A stretch of 64,000 nucleotides of DNA. It comes from Desulfobulbus oralis. GTDB taxonomy: Bacteria; Desulfobacterota; Desulfobulbia; Desulfobulbales; Desulfobulbaceae. The stretch lies in assembly GCF_002952055.1 (NCBI RefSeq), contig NZ_CP021255.1, positions 2,550,001 through 2,614,000 on the forward strand. The letters are read 5' to 3'. Each line of letters opens with the position of its first letter. The stretch's first letter is position 1. The notes under the pieces are model-generated. The model saw only the letters and a program-made list of their open reading frames with translations, was not told the origin of the DNA and made no database searches. The position numbers and the translations under genes were made by a program. This document shows, in pieces, positions 1 through 7,948 of this stretch.

Positions 1-593
1 CGCTGCAAAAAGTCTATGCCTGCGGCTGCATTTCCAGCCTCCGCCTCCAGGCGCGCGGCCAGAGTCGCCAACAGTGCAGGTCCTGCCGGCCGTTCCGCCG
101 CTTGCTGGAAATAGCGGGACGCAGCGGCATTGTCTTTCAGAAAAAAGTAGTAATCAAAACCGATGAAAAAGGTGGGCATCCAGTGCCAGTTGCGCTTTGC
201 ATGCACTGGCTCCAGCAGGGCAATGGCCTCTTGCGGCCGGTTTGCAGTCCAGGGCAAATAGGCCTGAATGGCGCGAAAGGTCGGCTCAAAATACACATCC
301 AGGGCAGTCGCCACGGCAAAGGCCTTTTGCACCCGATCCCATTCCTGGGTACTGAGCGCATCCGCCCGTCCCCCAAGGGAAGCAGCAATATCCAGATAGA
401 GGAAATCGGCACTCAGGCCGGAAAATTCACCGGCTGCCACCTGGTAGAAACCCACCGGCAAGGGTAGCGAGCGCATGGCAAGGCCAGCCCTTTCCGGGCT
501 GCGCAGATCCCGCAACTGCCGGTTGGCCCAAACATAGGCAGTCAGCGACAAAATGAGCGTCAGAGCAAAAACAAGGGCGCTTTTCACTTGCAT
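1..593 (-). CDS. Membrane-anchored helical-repeat protein, C-terminus off window
   Basis: The reading frame is open from the ATG at 593 to the window edge, so only the first ~197 residues are visible. It starts with a single hydrophobic segment (about residues 5-22, a signal anchor), then amphipathic helices with a TPR-like look: repeated alanine/tyrosine/proline spacing, 'PQEAIALLEPV' and 'NAAASRYFQQAAERP'. It lies 6 nt downstream of the ABC-2 permease, so it is the third gene of the exporter operon behind pilin 1. In Myxococcus, pilA is followed by pilG, pilH and pilI (accessory protein plus ABC transporter); this gene may be the accessory member, but that is inferred from position. It starts with ATG; the reading is supported by continuous frame and by coupling to the upstream stop. 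Confidence 0.75.
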   Translation of the reverse strand, partial: MQVKSALVFALTLILSLTAYVWANRQLRDLRSPERAGLAMRSLPLPVGFYQVAAGEFSGLSADFLYLDIAASLGGRADALSTQEWDRVQKAFAVATALDVYFEPTFRAIQAYLPWTANRPQEAIALLEPVHAKRNWHWMPTFFIGFDYYFFLKDNAAASRYFQQAAERPAGPALLATLAARLEAEAGNAAAGIDFLQ

Positions 594-599
594 GGCATC

Positions 600-1403
600 T
601 CACGACAGTTCCTTGCGGGAAAAAACGAAAGTAGTCAGGAGCAGCACCAGAACCGTGTAGGCCAAGCCGTATAACAGTGTACAGCCGGCCAGCGACGGCG
701 CGAGCGTCAGGCCGTAGGCAGCGTGTTGCTTCAGGTCAAAGGCGGCCAGATTGGGCAGCAGCCAGGCCGCCCACTTCAAAAATACCAGCACCGGACTGGA
801 GCTGTCGGCACCGATCGTGAGCAGGGTGATGACCCGCTCCAGATACTGGCCGGCAAAGTAGACACCCAGCGTAAAGAGTACGGCCAAAAATGTCGAGGTG
901 GACAGAACGGCAAAGAGCATGGCGCAGGCCAAAAGCATCAGGCAGCCGGTAAAGTGAAAGAGCAACGCCAGCGCAAACATGCCCCAGCCGAAGTTCACTG
1001 CCACATAGGCTGGCCGAAAATGGGCAATGATCCACACCGACATGGCTCCGCCCCCCCCCAGAATGAATTCGGTCAGCAGCAGCAATGCGGCAAAGCCGCA
1101 GAACTTGCCTAATATGTATTCGTACCGGGCCAGAGGCCTGGCCAGAAAGAGAAAGACGATGCGGCGGTCGATGTCCCGGCCCAACTGGTTGATGCAGAGA
1201 ATAAAAATGATGAGCAGGGAACAGAGGGCAATGGCCGACATGCTGATATCCACCGCCACCTTGCTCAACTCGAAGTTGAAGGAATCGGCCAGGGTGAAGT
1301 TCAAACCAAAAATCGCGGCGGCGAAGCAGAGGATACTGAGCAGAATGCGGTTGCGCAGGGCTTCCTTGAAGGTAATGCCGGCAATCAGGGCAATGTTTTT
1401 CAT
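600..1403 (-). CDS. ABC-2 type transporter permease (PilI-like by context)
   Basis: The 267-residue integral membrane protein has about six hydrophobic segments, with the first after a short 'FKEALRNR' cytoplasmic stretch typical of ABC-2 permeases. The loop 'GRDIDRRIVFLFLARPLARYEY' region around residues 75-100 resembles the coupling helix of that family. Its start overlaps the ATPase stop by 4 nt (ATGA), so the two are translationally coupled and presumably form one exporter in the inner membrane. The substrate is not visible in sequence. Two precedents exist for ABC exporters just after pilA: PilH/PilI needed for pilus assembly in Myxococcus xanthus, and the xap polysaccharide locus in Geobacter sulfurreducens. 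Function in either sense is inferred from synteny. Confidence 0.85.
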   Translation of the reverse strand: MKNIALIAGITFKEALRNRILLSILCFAAAIFGLNFTLADSFNFELSKVAVDISMSAIALCSLLIIFILCINQLGRDIDRRIVFLFLARPLARYEYILGKFCGFAALLLLTEFILGGGGAMSVWIIAHFRPAYVAVNFGWGMFALALLFHFTGCLMLLACAMLFAVLSTSTFLAVLFTLGVYFAGQYLERVITLLTIGADSSSPVLVFLKWAAWLLPNLAAFDLKQHAAYGLTLAPSLAGCTLLYGLAYTVLVLLLTTFVFSRKELS

Positions 1404-2140
1404 GCCAGTTCCTCCTCCCGCTTTTGCACCACGGCCAGAAAGGCTGCCTCCAGATCTGCATGACCCCGCATGAGTTCGTGCACCGAACCATGAAAACAGA
1501 GTTTACTTTTGTAGACAATGCCCACCCGGTCGCAGAGCCGTTCAATGTCGCTCAAAATGTGGGAACTCATGAAAATCGTCTTGCCCCGTTTTTTCAGATC
1601 GCCCAGAAGGGTGGCCACCAGATGCCGGCCCAGGGGATCCAGGCCGCTCATGGGTTCGTCCAGAATGAGGATGTCCGGGTCGTGCACCAGGGCCGCGGCC
1701 AGACCCAGCCTTTGGCTCATGCCCTTGGAAAAGGAGCGTACCGGCCGGCTTGCAGCCTCCGTCAACTCGAGCACCTCAAGCAGCTCCGCGCCCCGCTCCC
1801 TTACCTGCCTTTTCTCCATGCCCGAAGCCTGCCCGCAGAAGAGAAGGGTATCCCAGCCAGAAAGATAGTGATAAAAATACGGATTTTCAGGCAGATATCC
1901 AATGGGCCGCCGCGCCGGCGGCTGGCGGTTCGAGAGTCCTCGAATGCTGATGCTGCCGCTGTCCGGCCGGATGAGATCCAGGAGCAGCTTGATGCTGGTA
2001 CTCTTGCCTGCGCCGTTCGGCCCCAGAAGGCCGTAAAATTCGCCGCTGGCCACGGAAAGTGTCAGGCTTTCCAGTACCGTGCGCTGTTTATGGCCAGTGC
2101 GGTATTTTTTATGCACCGCCTTATAGGAAATATCGCTCAT
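1400..2140 (-). CDS. ABC transporter ATP-binding protein (PilH-like by context)
   Basis: The 246-residue protein is a single ABC ATPase. Walker A is 'GPNGAGKST' near residue 40, the signature region is 'SFSKGMSQRLGLAAAL', and Walker B is 'ILILDEPMSGLDP', followed by the H-loop 'SSH'. It is the drug/polysaccharide-export (ABC-2) subfamily type, fitting the permease it overlaps. The protein powers export across the inner membrane with the downstream gene product. A sigma70-like promoter lies 66 nt upstream (2206-2234), so the exporter can be transcribed independently of pilin 1, whose own terminator sits between them. Assignment as PilH-like rests on the pilin-ABC-accessory order seen in delta-type bacteria. 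Confidence 0.92.
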   Translation of the reverse strand: MSDISYKAVHKKYRTGHKQRTVLESLTLSVASGEFYGLLGPNGAGKSTSIKLLLDLIRPDSGSISIRGLSNRQPPARRPIGYLPENPYFYHYLSGWDTLLFCGQASGMEKRQVRERGAELLEVLELTEAASRPVRSFSKGMSQRLGLAAALVHDPDILILDEPMSGLDPLGRHLVATLLGDLKKRGKTIFMSSHILSDIERLCDRVGIVYKSKLCFHGSVHELMRGHADLEAAFLAVVQKREEELA

Positions 2141-2205
2141 AAAATTCCTGGTTCAGAAAGGTAAAAAAGAAAGACAGCCAGATGATCGCTGTGGACGCTG
2201 CAATT

Positions 2206-2234
2206 AGTATAGTCGGAGGAACAGGCAAAGACAA
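2206..2234 (-). promoter_or_regulatory. Sigma70-type promoter for the ABC exporter operon
   Basis: On the minus strand there is TTGTCT (2234-2229), a 17-nt spacer, and TATACT (2211-2206), about 65 nt upstream of the ATPase start codon. Spacing and both hexamers fit a housekeeping promoter. Seen directly in sequence; activity is inferred. Confidence 0.6.
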
Positions 2235-2414
2235 GCAGGGTACAGAAAAAAGCTGGGCTAAGGCCGGTAGGGCCTTCCACGTTTTTTGGAGGATCATGGG
2301 AAGGCCGCACGATACTCAAGACAATGCAATGTTTTCGCAGAGTACTGTGAGCAAGCGGATTGCGGGAGACAAGGCTTCCAATGACTGGTTGGTGCCGCCA
2401 GGCCTCAAAACATC

Positions 2415-2444
2415 AAACCCTGCCAGCAGAGGCTGGCAGGGTTT
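2415..2444 (-). terminator. Rho-independent terminator of pilin 1
   Basis: A perfect 13-bp inverted repeat (AAACCCTGCCAGC with a 4-nt AGAG loop on the plus strand) starts 35 nt past the pilin 1 stop. On the minus strand it is followed by TTTGATGTTTTG. It separates the abundant pilin message from the exporter operon. Confidence 0.8.
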
Positions 2445-2479
2445 GTTCAAACGGGTGCTGAATATTCAGCAGGAATGGC

Positions 2480-3112
2480 TCACAGTGCGGTCCACTTGCT
2501 CACCACATCACCGCCGCACTTAGCATTGGTAAATTCAACGGTGCCGGAAGTCGGGGCGGGAGCTGCTGTAGCGCCGCCCAGCGGGCCTTTCTTGCTGACG
2601 AAGAGCTTGTCGCCCTGGCAGTAGTAGAGAGCGGTGGAATCGCCCTCGGTGCCAAAGGCGCGATTGCCCTGGAAGTGGTGGGTGTAGGCATTGTAGGCAC
2701 CGAATTCATTGTTCGTCACCGCAGCAGCGGTCACGCCGTTGCCAATGCCGAAGCCGACTGCCATTTTTACAGTTTTGTCCTGATTCTCACCGGCAATGGT
2801 TGCGCCATCGACATCAACCGTACCGCCATTCAACGGGCCAACCAGACCATTCGTGGTCTCGCCCTTATTGCCTCCACTCACGGTGCCGCTCTTGCCTTTG
2901 ACCGTGCCGCCGTAGAACTGATGATCACCCATCAGTACCTCTTCCGCAGTCTTCAGGTTCCGCAGATCAGACTCGGCGGAGGAGTTGAAGGCGCGCATAC
3001 GGTACTGGGCAAACTGCGGGATGGCAATAGCAGCCAGAATACCGATGATGGCAACGACGATCATCAACTCGATCAGGGTGAAGCCTTTGGCATTACGTAC
3101 AATCTTTTTCAT
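2480..3112 (-). CDS. Type IVa major pilin-like protein, pilin 1
   Basis: The product is 210 residues. The leader MKKIVRNAKG is cut before the N-methylated Phe in 'GFTLIELMIVVAIIGILAA', with Glu5 of the mature form present. The N-terminal helix continues 'IPQFAQYRMRAFNSSAESD' and 'LRNLKTAEEVL', very close to Geobacter PilA. Mature positions F1, F24, Y27, F32, F56 and Y57 are aromatic. Unlike the short Geobacter pilin, a ~150-residue Gly/Thr-rich globular domain follows, with two cysteines near the C-terminus ('YYCQGDK' and 'AKCGGD') that could close a D-loop. The start at 3112 is chosen over an upstream in-frame ATG because AGGAGG lies 8 nt before it. A sigma54-like promoter (3231-3247) and a strong terminator flank it. 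Confidence 0.93.
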   Translation of the reverse strand: MKKIVRNAKGFTLIELMIVVAIIGILAAIAIPQFAQYRMRAFNSSAESDLRNLKTAEEVLMGDHQFYGGTVKGKSGTVSGGNKGETTNGLVGPLNGGTVDVDGATIAGENQDKTVKMAVGFGIGNGVTAAAVTNNEFGAYNAYTHHFQGNRAFGTEGDSTALYYCQGDKLFVSKKGPLGGATAAPAPTSGTVEFTNAKCGGDVVSKWTAL

Positions 3113-3230
3113 GGTATTTCCCTCCTGTGGGATTTTGGGGTAGGCCTTCCGTCTCTCTTCCGGCCCGGGTATTGTGGGCACCGTGTTCGCCATGAACCCG
3201 TAGCCCTGTTTTTTGCTAGATGCCCTTTTA

Positions 3231-3247
3231 ACTCATGATCCGTGCCA
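3231..3247 (-). promoter_or_regulatory. Sigma54-like promoter of pilin 1
   Basis: The minus strand reads TGGCAC (3247-3242), 5 nt, then ATGAG (3236-3232). The -24 element is perfect. The -12 element departs from TTGC(A/T) by keeping TG only. The preceding TGCAAA block and the same ATGA variant recur at pilin 2, which argues that it is functional. Confidence 0.55.
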
Positions 3248-3416
3248 TTTGCAGAAACGAAATCTTTATTTTTAAAAAATATTGTAAATTCAATGTATAA
3301 TCAAGGAAAGTTCAAACTGCGCCGCTCATCCGCATGGCCTCTGTCAGAGAAACGCTGGCTCTGCGGACACTTTATGTCAGCTCTTTTGCGACATTCACTG
3401 ACACTTTTCGGCATAG

Positions 3417-3827
3417 CAGCCCGTTGAAAAACTCTTCAGGCAAGGCATAATGGTGCACAGGCGATCAAATTGTGTCGAGGAGGCAGTATGAGTCTTGGCC
3501 GGAGACAGGCCGAGCAGAAGAGCATGTGGCTGATCTATGATCAGCTGCCCCAGAGTCAGGGGCATGTCTTTTACGAGCGGCTGCAGAAGCTCCTGCGCCA
3601 GAAAGCATTTGACGCCTTCCTCGAAAAGCTCTGTGCACCCTTCTACGCCGAAAAGCTCGGCCGCAGGTCCATCCCGCCGGGCCGCTATTTCCGCATGCTT
3701 TTGATCGGCTATTTCGAGGGCATCGACTCTGAACGTGGCATTTGCTGGCGCTGTGCCGATTCCCTTTCTCTGCGCGAATTCCTCCAGCTCGGCCCCACCG
3801 AATCCGTGCCTGACCACTCCTCTTTGT
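3417..3827 (+). pseudogene. IS1182-like element, left fragment with truncated transposase
   Basis: This fragment matches the left 410 bp of the complete element at 29454-30950, beginning with the terminal CAGCCCGTTGAAAAA and the same leader up to the GAGG ribosome-binding site. The transposase starts at 3488 and runs 'MSLGRRQAEQKSMW' to 'TESVPDHSSL', covering the DUF772-type N-terminal domain, about 113 residues. It is then cut at 3827 by the inverted repeat of the IS4 element and reads out of frame into it. Catalytic residues are lost, so it is inactive. Confidence 0.85.
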
Positions 3828-5099
3828 CACTGCTGTCCCACTAAATTTGGAATAGCGATAACTGGTTGTTGTGTAATGGTATTTTTTGTTTTTCCGGACA
3901 AAAAAGTTCGTCTAAATCCCGCCGTTCAAACAAATTGAGCTGAACAAGCCGTAAAACCTGCAGGATAGATTGCCCCAGGCGACTGCGAAATTTGATGAAG
4001 GCCACCAGAAGATACGCGCACAACGCGATCCACAGCTGCGTCCGAACCGCGTTCATGCTACCGCCCACGAAGCTCTTCACCTTCAGGTGCTGTTTGATCC
4101 ACTTGAAGAACAGCTCCACTTGCCACCGCTCCTTGTACAGTGCCGCCACCGTGGTTGCCGCAATATCCAGGGCGTTGGTCACAAACTCGTCTTCCTCACC
4201 TCTCGCTTCATCCAGAAAGCGGACTGTCCGGAACACGCCCTCCACTCCTCTGAACCGGATTTCCCGGTCTTCCAGGATACCCGCGCTTTTGCACCCCCGG
4301 CGTTTCGCGCCAGACTGCACCGCAGCACCACGCTTCAGGCGTGTGACGAAATGCACACCATCCTTCGTCAAGTCCTGATACCACTGGTAATCCGTGTAGC
4401 CCCGGTCAAAGACCACCCAGGAACCTCGGGGAAGACGCAGTTCACGCGCCTTGTTGATCTCGTGGACTCGCCCTGCCGTCATATCCACGAAGCTGGGCAA
4501 ATAGCCGTCCGCCGCAAGCCCCACATGCAACTGCATCGCCCCCTTGCTGGCGCGGTACGTGGCCCGGCGAAACAGCGAGAGCGGCAGCTCAATCACCGTG
4601 GCATCAAGGAGATAGACCTTGCCGCCGTCTTTGAAGCGGAACTTTTGGTTGGGAGGCGCAAGCGATTGACAACGAGCCAAAAGCGCTACGAACACCTTTT
4701 CGAACAGCTAGGCGGCTGTCTTTTCATTAGCCCGCGCCAGACTGGAACGACTGAATGAGCCGAGGCCCAGATGATACAGTTTGCGACTTTGCGGTGAAAA
4801 GGCATCCACAATGCCGCGTAAACTGTCGCGTCCAGCGAGTTGCCCCACCAGCATGGCCACAAACTGCGTCCACGCAGAAAGGGCGCGGCGGTGTTTCTTT
4901 GGTTGAACCGCCCGGCGGACTTGCTCAAATTCATGTCTCGGAAAAACTCTAAGCAATTGGCCGACAACCGTGCTACAATATCCCATGGCTTGGACCTCTT
5001 TGGTTTTAATGAACTTTTTGTCAAATCCATTATACCACACCAGGGGCTCCAAGCCTTTATTTTATCCCGAAATCATTGATATTTTGTGGGACAGCAGTG
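3828..5099 (-). mobile_element. IS4-family insertion sequence, copy 1
   Basis: The element is 1272 bp, bounded by CACTGCTGTCCCAC (3828-3841) and its inverse (5086-5099). It is nearly identical to the copy at 45440-46711, which has the same ends and length. It inserted into the IS1182-like element at 3827. No clean target duplication remains, because the right side is rearranged (an IS4 remnant and an IS1182-like end follow). Confidence 0.88.
3841..4986 (-). pseudogene. IS4 transposase split by an in-frame amber codon
   Basis: The N-terminal part (4986 to 4708, DUF4372-like, 'GQLAGRDSLRGIVDAF') ends at a TAG at 4710-4708. The frame then continues without interruption as 'LFEKVFVALLARC' to a TAG at 3841. 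The downstream part holds the DDE domain: 'LLDATVIELP', 'VVFDRGYTDY', and the Y-(2)R-(3)E-(6)K signature in 'YKERWQVELFFKWIKQHL'. Related transposases have Gln or similar at the stop position, so a CAG-to-TAG change explains it. Start chosen at ATG 4986. The second copy carries the same amber, so either readthrough supports mobility, or the mutation preceded a move driven in trans. Confidence 0.85.
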
Positions 5100-5103
5100 A
5101 TTT

Positions 5104-5142
5104 AATGGTATTTTTTGTTTTTCCGGACAAAAAGTTCGTCTA
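5104..5142 (-). repeat. Remnant of a further IS4 copy
   Basis: The segment repeats the sequence found at 3880-3918 inside the IS4 element (AATGGTATTTTTTG... to ...GTTCGTCTAA), differing by one A in an A-run. It sits directly outside the right inverted repeat of copy 1 in the same orientation. It marks a second IS4 event or a local duplication. Confidence 0.7.
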
Positions 5143-5185
5143 ACAGCCCGTTGAAGAAAGGTTGATTTTTCGAAGGGGAGATGAA
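5143..5185 (-). repeat. Orphan right end of an IS1182-like element
   Basis: It reads CAGCCCGTTGAAGAAAGG and continues like the inverse of the right end of the complete element at 30950 (30911-30950). Orientation shows an element that once lay to the right on the minus strand; only about 43 bp survive before the IS30 sequence. Confidence 0.65.
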
Positions 5186-5186
5186 T

Positions 5187-6180
5187 TCAAATTGCAAATG
5201 CACCGGTGAGGGCCTGGTTAAAAACCTCAGTGGGAGTCTGGTAGTGTAAACATTTGCGCGGCCGGTTGTTCAGTTGTTCTGCCGCCTTAACGACCATTGC
5301 TTCCGTGATCTTGTGAAAGCTGATGCCCCTTGGAAAATACTGCCGCAAAAGCCCGTTGCTGTTTTCGTTCGTCCCACGCTGCCACGGCGCATGTGGTTTA
5401 CAAAAATACGTGCGCAGGCCAGTGGCCCGCTCCAGCGCCCTGAAGCCTGCCATTTCCGAACCGTTATCCAGCGTCAGGGTCTGCCGCAGCTTTGGCGGCA
5501 CAGCACGCAGGCAGGGAATGAGTGCCGCATTGAAGGACGCGGCTGTCTTGTCCTGGACCCTGGCCAGCAAGAGAAAGCGGCTTTTCCGTTCGGTACAGCT
5601 GAGCAGCGGCTGCTTTTCCTTTGGAGGCACAGACAAGGTCGGCTTCCCAGTCACCAAAGCGGGTTCTGAGTTCCACAATCCCCGGGCGGCAGCTGATATC
5701 AATACGCCCGGGAAACAGGCGCCGGCCCTGGCCATACCTGCTTTGCCGCCTCCGGCCTTTGTGGGCGCGGCGTAAATGGCGGCAACTGGTATCGCCGAAT
5801 TGTGCCGCTGCATAGACCCAGCGGTAGATAGTCTCTGTACTGATACGCATGCTCTGGTCCTCTGGATACTCCAGACGGATGCGGCCCGCAATCTGTTCGG
5901 GAGACCAGTTTGCGCGTAACTTTTCATCGACCCAGGCAAGCAGTTCGGGCCGATTCATACAACGGTAATGCCTTGGTCTCTTTCGTCGTTTCCGGGCACG
6001 CCGCTCTGCGCTCTGCGCACAATAGCCTCGTTTTGCGGAGCCCACGTTGCGGCGCAGTTCCCGGGAAAGCGTGCTGTGACTCCTGCCCAGGCGTCTGGCC
6101 ATTTCCCGGCAGCTCAGGCCCATGGACACAAATATTTCGATACTGATGCGTTCTTCCAGAGTAAGATGGCTATGGGACAT
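5187..6180 (-). pseudogene. IS30-family transposase, frameshifted
   Basis: The N-terminal part from ATG 6180 has the IS30 helix-turn-helix ('LTLEERISIEIFVSMGL', 'MARRLGRSHSTLSRELRRN') and 'RFGDWEADLV'. The C-terminal part lies in another frame: 'LTLDNGSEMAGF', 'TYFCKPHAPWQRGTNENSNG', 'LNNRPRKCLHYQTPTEVF', ending at 5187. The join falls at about 5640-5625 near an AAAGGAAAAG run, where one nucleotide appears gained or lost. IS30 transposases are normally a single frame, so it is read as broken. IS30-type ends are suggested by ATTCAAATTGCAAATGCACC near 5184-5203 and a diverged partner near 6205-6235. A fragment of the same family recurs at 46712-46830. Confidence 0.85.
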
Positions 6181-6249
6181 GGCGGGCTCCTTCTGGCTGA
6201 GTGGTTGTTGGTGCTGCCAACTCTACCAGAATCCCGCCTTGTCCTTCTA

Positions 6250-7093
6250 GGCTCAGGCCTCATTACTTGCCAAAAAGCAGCAAATCTGGTTGGTTGTGCT
6301 CAAGGAGGACGCCATGAGCCAACTTTTCTACCTTTCTGCCGAACAACTCGAACGTATCAAGCCCTTCTTTCCACGTTCACATGGTATTCCGCGGGTCGAT
6401 GACCGGAAAGTCATCAGCGGCATCATTTATGTCATCAAACATGGCCTGCAGTGGAAAGACGCGCCGCGCGAGTATGGCCCGTACAAGACGCTGTACAATC
6501 GTTTTTTGCGCTGGAGCCGGATGGGCGTCTTCAACAATATTTTTACCGAATTGGCAAAAACAGCGGGACAGGATGGCCAGGTGATGATCGATGCGACCCA
6601 CCTCAAGGCTCATCGTACCGCCGCCAGTTTGCTCAAAAAAGGGCTCTTTCCCGCTGTATCGGCCGCACAAAGGGTGGGCTGAACTCCAAACTCCATGCCC
6701 TTTGCGACGGCCACGGCAGGCCTTTGGCCATGAAGCTCACGGCAGGCCAGGTGAGCGACTACAAGGGAGCCGCCCTGCTTATGGATGCCATGGATGCTTT
6801 GCCTGAGACCAGGGCGCTGCTGGCGGACCGTGCTTATGACGCCGACTGGTTCCGTGATGCCCTGCGTGCCAGAGGCATTACGCCCTGCATCCCTCCCAGA
6901 AGGAGCCGAAAGAGACCTTGCTCGTACGATCAAGATCTGTATAAACAGCGGCACAAGATCGAGATCATGTTTGGCAGGATCAAGGACTGGCGGAGAATAG
7001 TCATGCGTTATGACCGCTGCGCACATACCTTCTTTTCAGCTCTGTGCCTCGCGGCTTCCGTCATATTCTATCTCGATTAATGAGGCCTGAGCC
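6250..7093 (+). mobile_element. IS5-family (IS427-group type) insertion sequence, complete
   Basis: Perfect 16-bp terminal inverted repeats GGCTCAGGCCTCATTA (6250-6265 and 7078-7093) are flanked by TA on both sides (6248-6249, 7094-7095), fitting the short target duplication of this group. The element is 844 bp with one frameshifted transposase. The intact ends suggest a recent insertion. Confidence 0.88.
6314..7080 (+). CDS. IS5-family transposase made by -1 frameshifting
   Basis: The first frame starts at ATG 6314 after AAGGAGG and encodes 'LSAEQLERIKPFFPR', 'ISGIIYVIKHGLQWKDAP' and the first Asp region 'VMIDATHLKAHRTA', stopping at 6682. The second frame (-1) supplies 'KGGLNSKLHALCDGHGRP', the second Asp in 'ALLADRAYDADWF', and the Glu region 'YKQRHKIEIMFGRIKDW', ending at 7080. 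The switch point is C-AAAAAA-GGG at 6634-6643, a classical slippery run, giving a ~255-residue fusion. Two-frame organisation with a -1 shift is standard for the IS427 group, so the gene is probably functional. Confidence 0.85.
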
Positions 7094-7102
7094 TAACTCT
7101 TC

Positions 7103-7851
7103 ATGCCCCTACCACGTGGTGCATTTGGAATGAGAATCTACCAGGCGCATCTCCCCGGCAAAAAGGGGAGCGTTGGTCGCCCAGCCGGAGACAACAGACT
7201 GTTTATCAACGCGGTGTTCTGGATATTGCGGACAGGAGCGCCATGGCGCGATCTGCCTCCTGACCTTGGGGACTGGAAAAATACCCATCGCCGGTTTTGC
7301 CGTTGGCGTGACCGGGGTGTTTGGGAAAAACTCCTTGAAGTGCTCATGGTTGAGCCTGACTATGAGTGGCTGATGATTGATGCGAGCCATTGCAAGGTGC
7401 ATCCCCATGCTGCCGGAGCGGTTGGCGGCAACCAGGCGATGAGTCGCACAAAAGGGGGCTCAACACCAAAATACATCTGGCCGTGGATGCGCATGGTATG
7501 CCGCTCGGAGTTGCTGTTACAGAAGGCACCAGAGCTGATTGCAAGGAAGCGTGCGCATTGATTGACGGTTTGAGCGCGGAGATACTTTTGGCTGATCGCG
7601 GATATGACAGCAATGAACTTATAGACAAGGCTGTTGAGTCCGACTGCCAGCCCGTCATCCCGCCCAGAAAAAATCGCAAGGAACAGCACGATTATGACAG
7701 AGAACTGTACCGTGTACGGCACCTGGTCGAGAACGCCTTTCTTCACCTCAAGAGATGGCGTGGCATCGCCACGCGTTATGCAAAACGAAGCCTCTCCTTC
7801 CTTGCCGCCGTGCAAATCAGATGTATCTCATTGTGGGCAGAAATCATTTGA
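7103..7851 (+). CDS. Second IS5/IS427-group transposase, two frames, 5' end altered
   Basis: Frame one encodes 'HLPGKKGSVGRPAGDNRLF', 'FWILRTGAPWRDLPPDLGDW' and the first Asp in 'WLMIDASHCKVHPHA', ending at 7561. Frame two (-1) encodes 'RGLNTKIHLAVDAHGMPL', 'EILLADRGYDSNEL' and 'YRVRHLVENAFLHLKRWR', ending at 7851. The overlap contains AAAAGGGGG at 7450-7458, a plausible slippery site. The usual opening ('DEAW..I') is replaced by an odd sequence, and no left inverted repeat matching the CGACACCATCTA at the right end (about 7850-7862) could be found, so the 5' end is probably truncated by the neighbouring IS5 insertion or a deletion. It differs clearly from the adjacent element. Confidence 0.75.
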
Positions 7852-7883
7852 CGACACCATCTAACGTCATTCTGGAAGCCAAA

Positions 7884-7923
7884 CAAAAAAGGCCATTGAC
7901 CGGAACAATCCGGCCAATGGCCT
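7884..7923 (-). terminator. Rho-independent terminator of pilin 2
   Basis: A 14-bp stem (7890-7903 with 7910-7923, one mismatch) and 6-nt loop lie 25 nt past the pilin 2 stop. On the minus strand it is followed by TTTTTTGTTT. It is a strong textbook terminator. Confidence 0.9.
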
Positions 7924-7948
7924 GTGCGTAAAGATGGCGAGGCTGAGC

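Noticed and set aside
4708-4710. Amber codon as pyrrolysine in the IS4 transposase
   Set aside because: No Pyl genes or insertion context are visible; related transposases have Gln there, one base from TAG.
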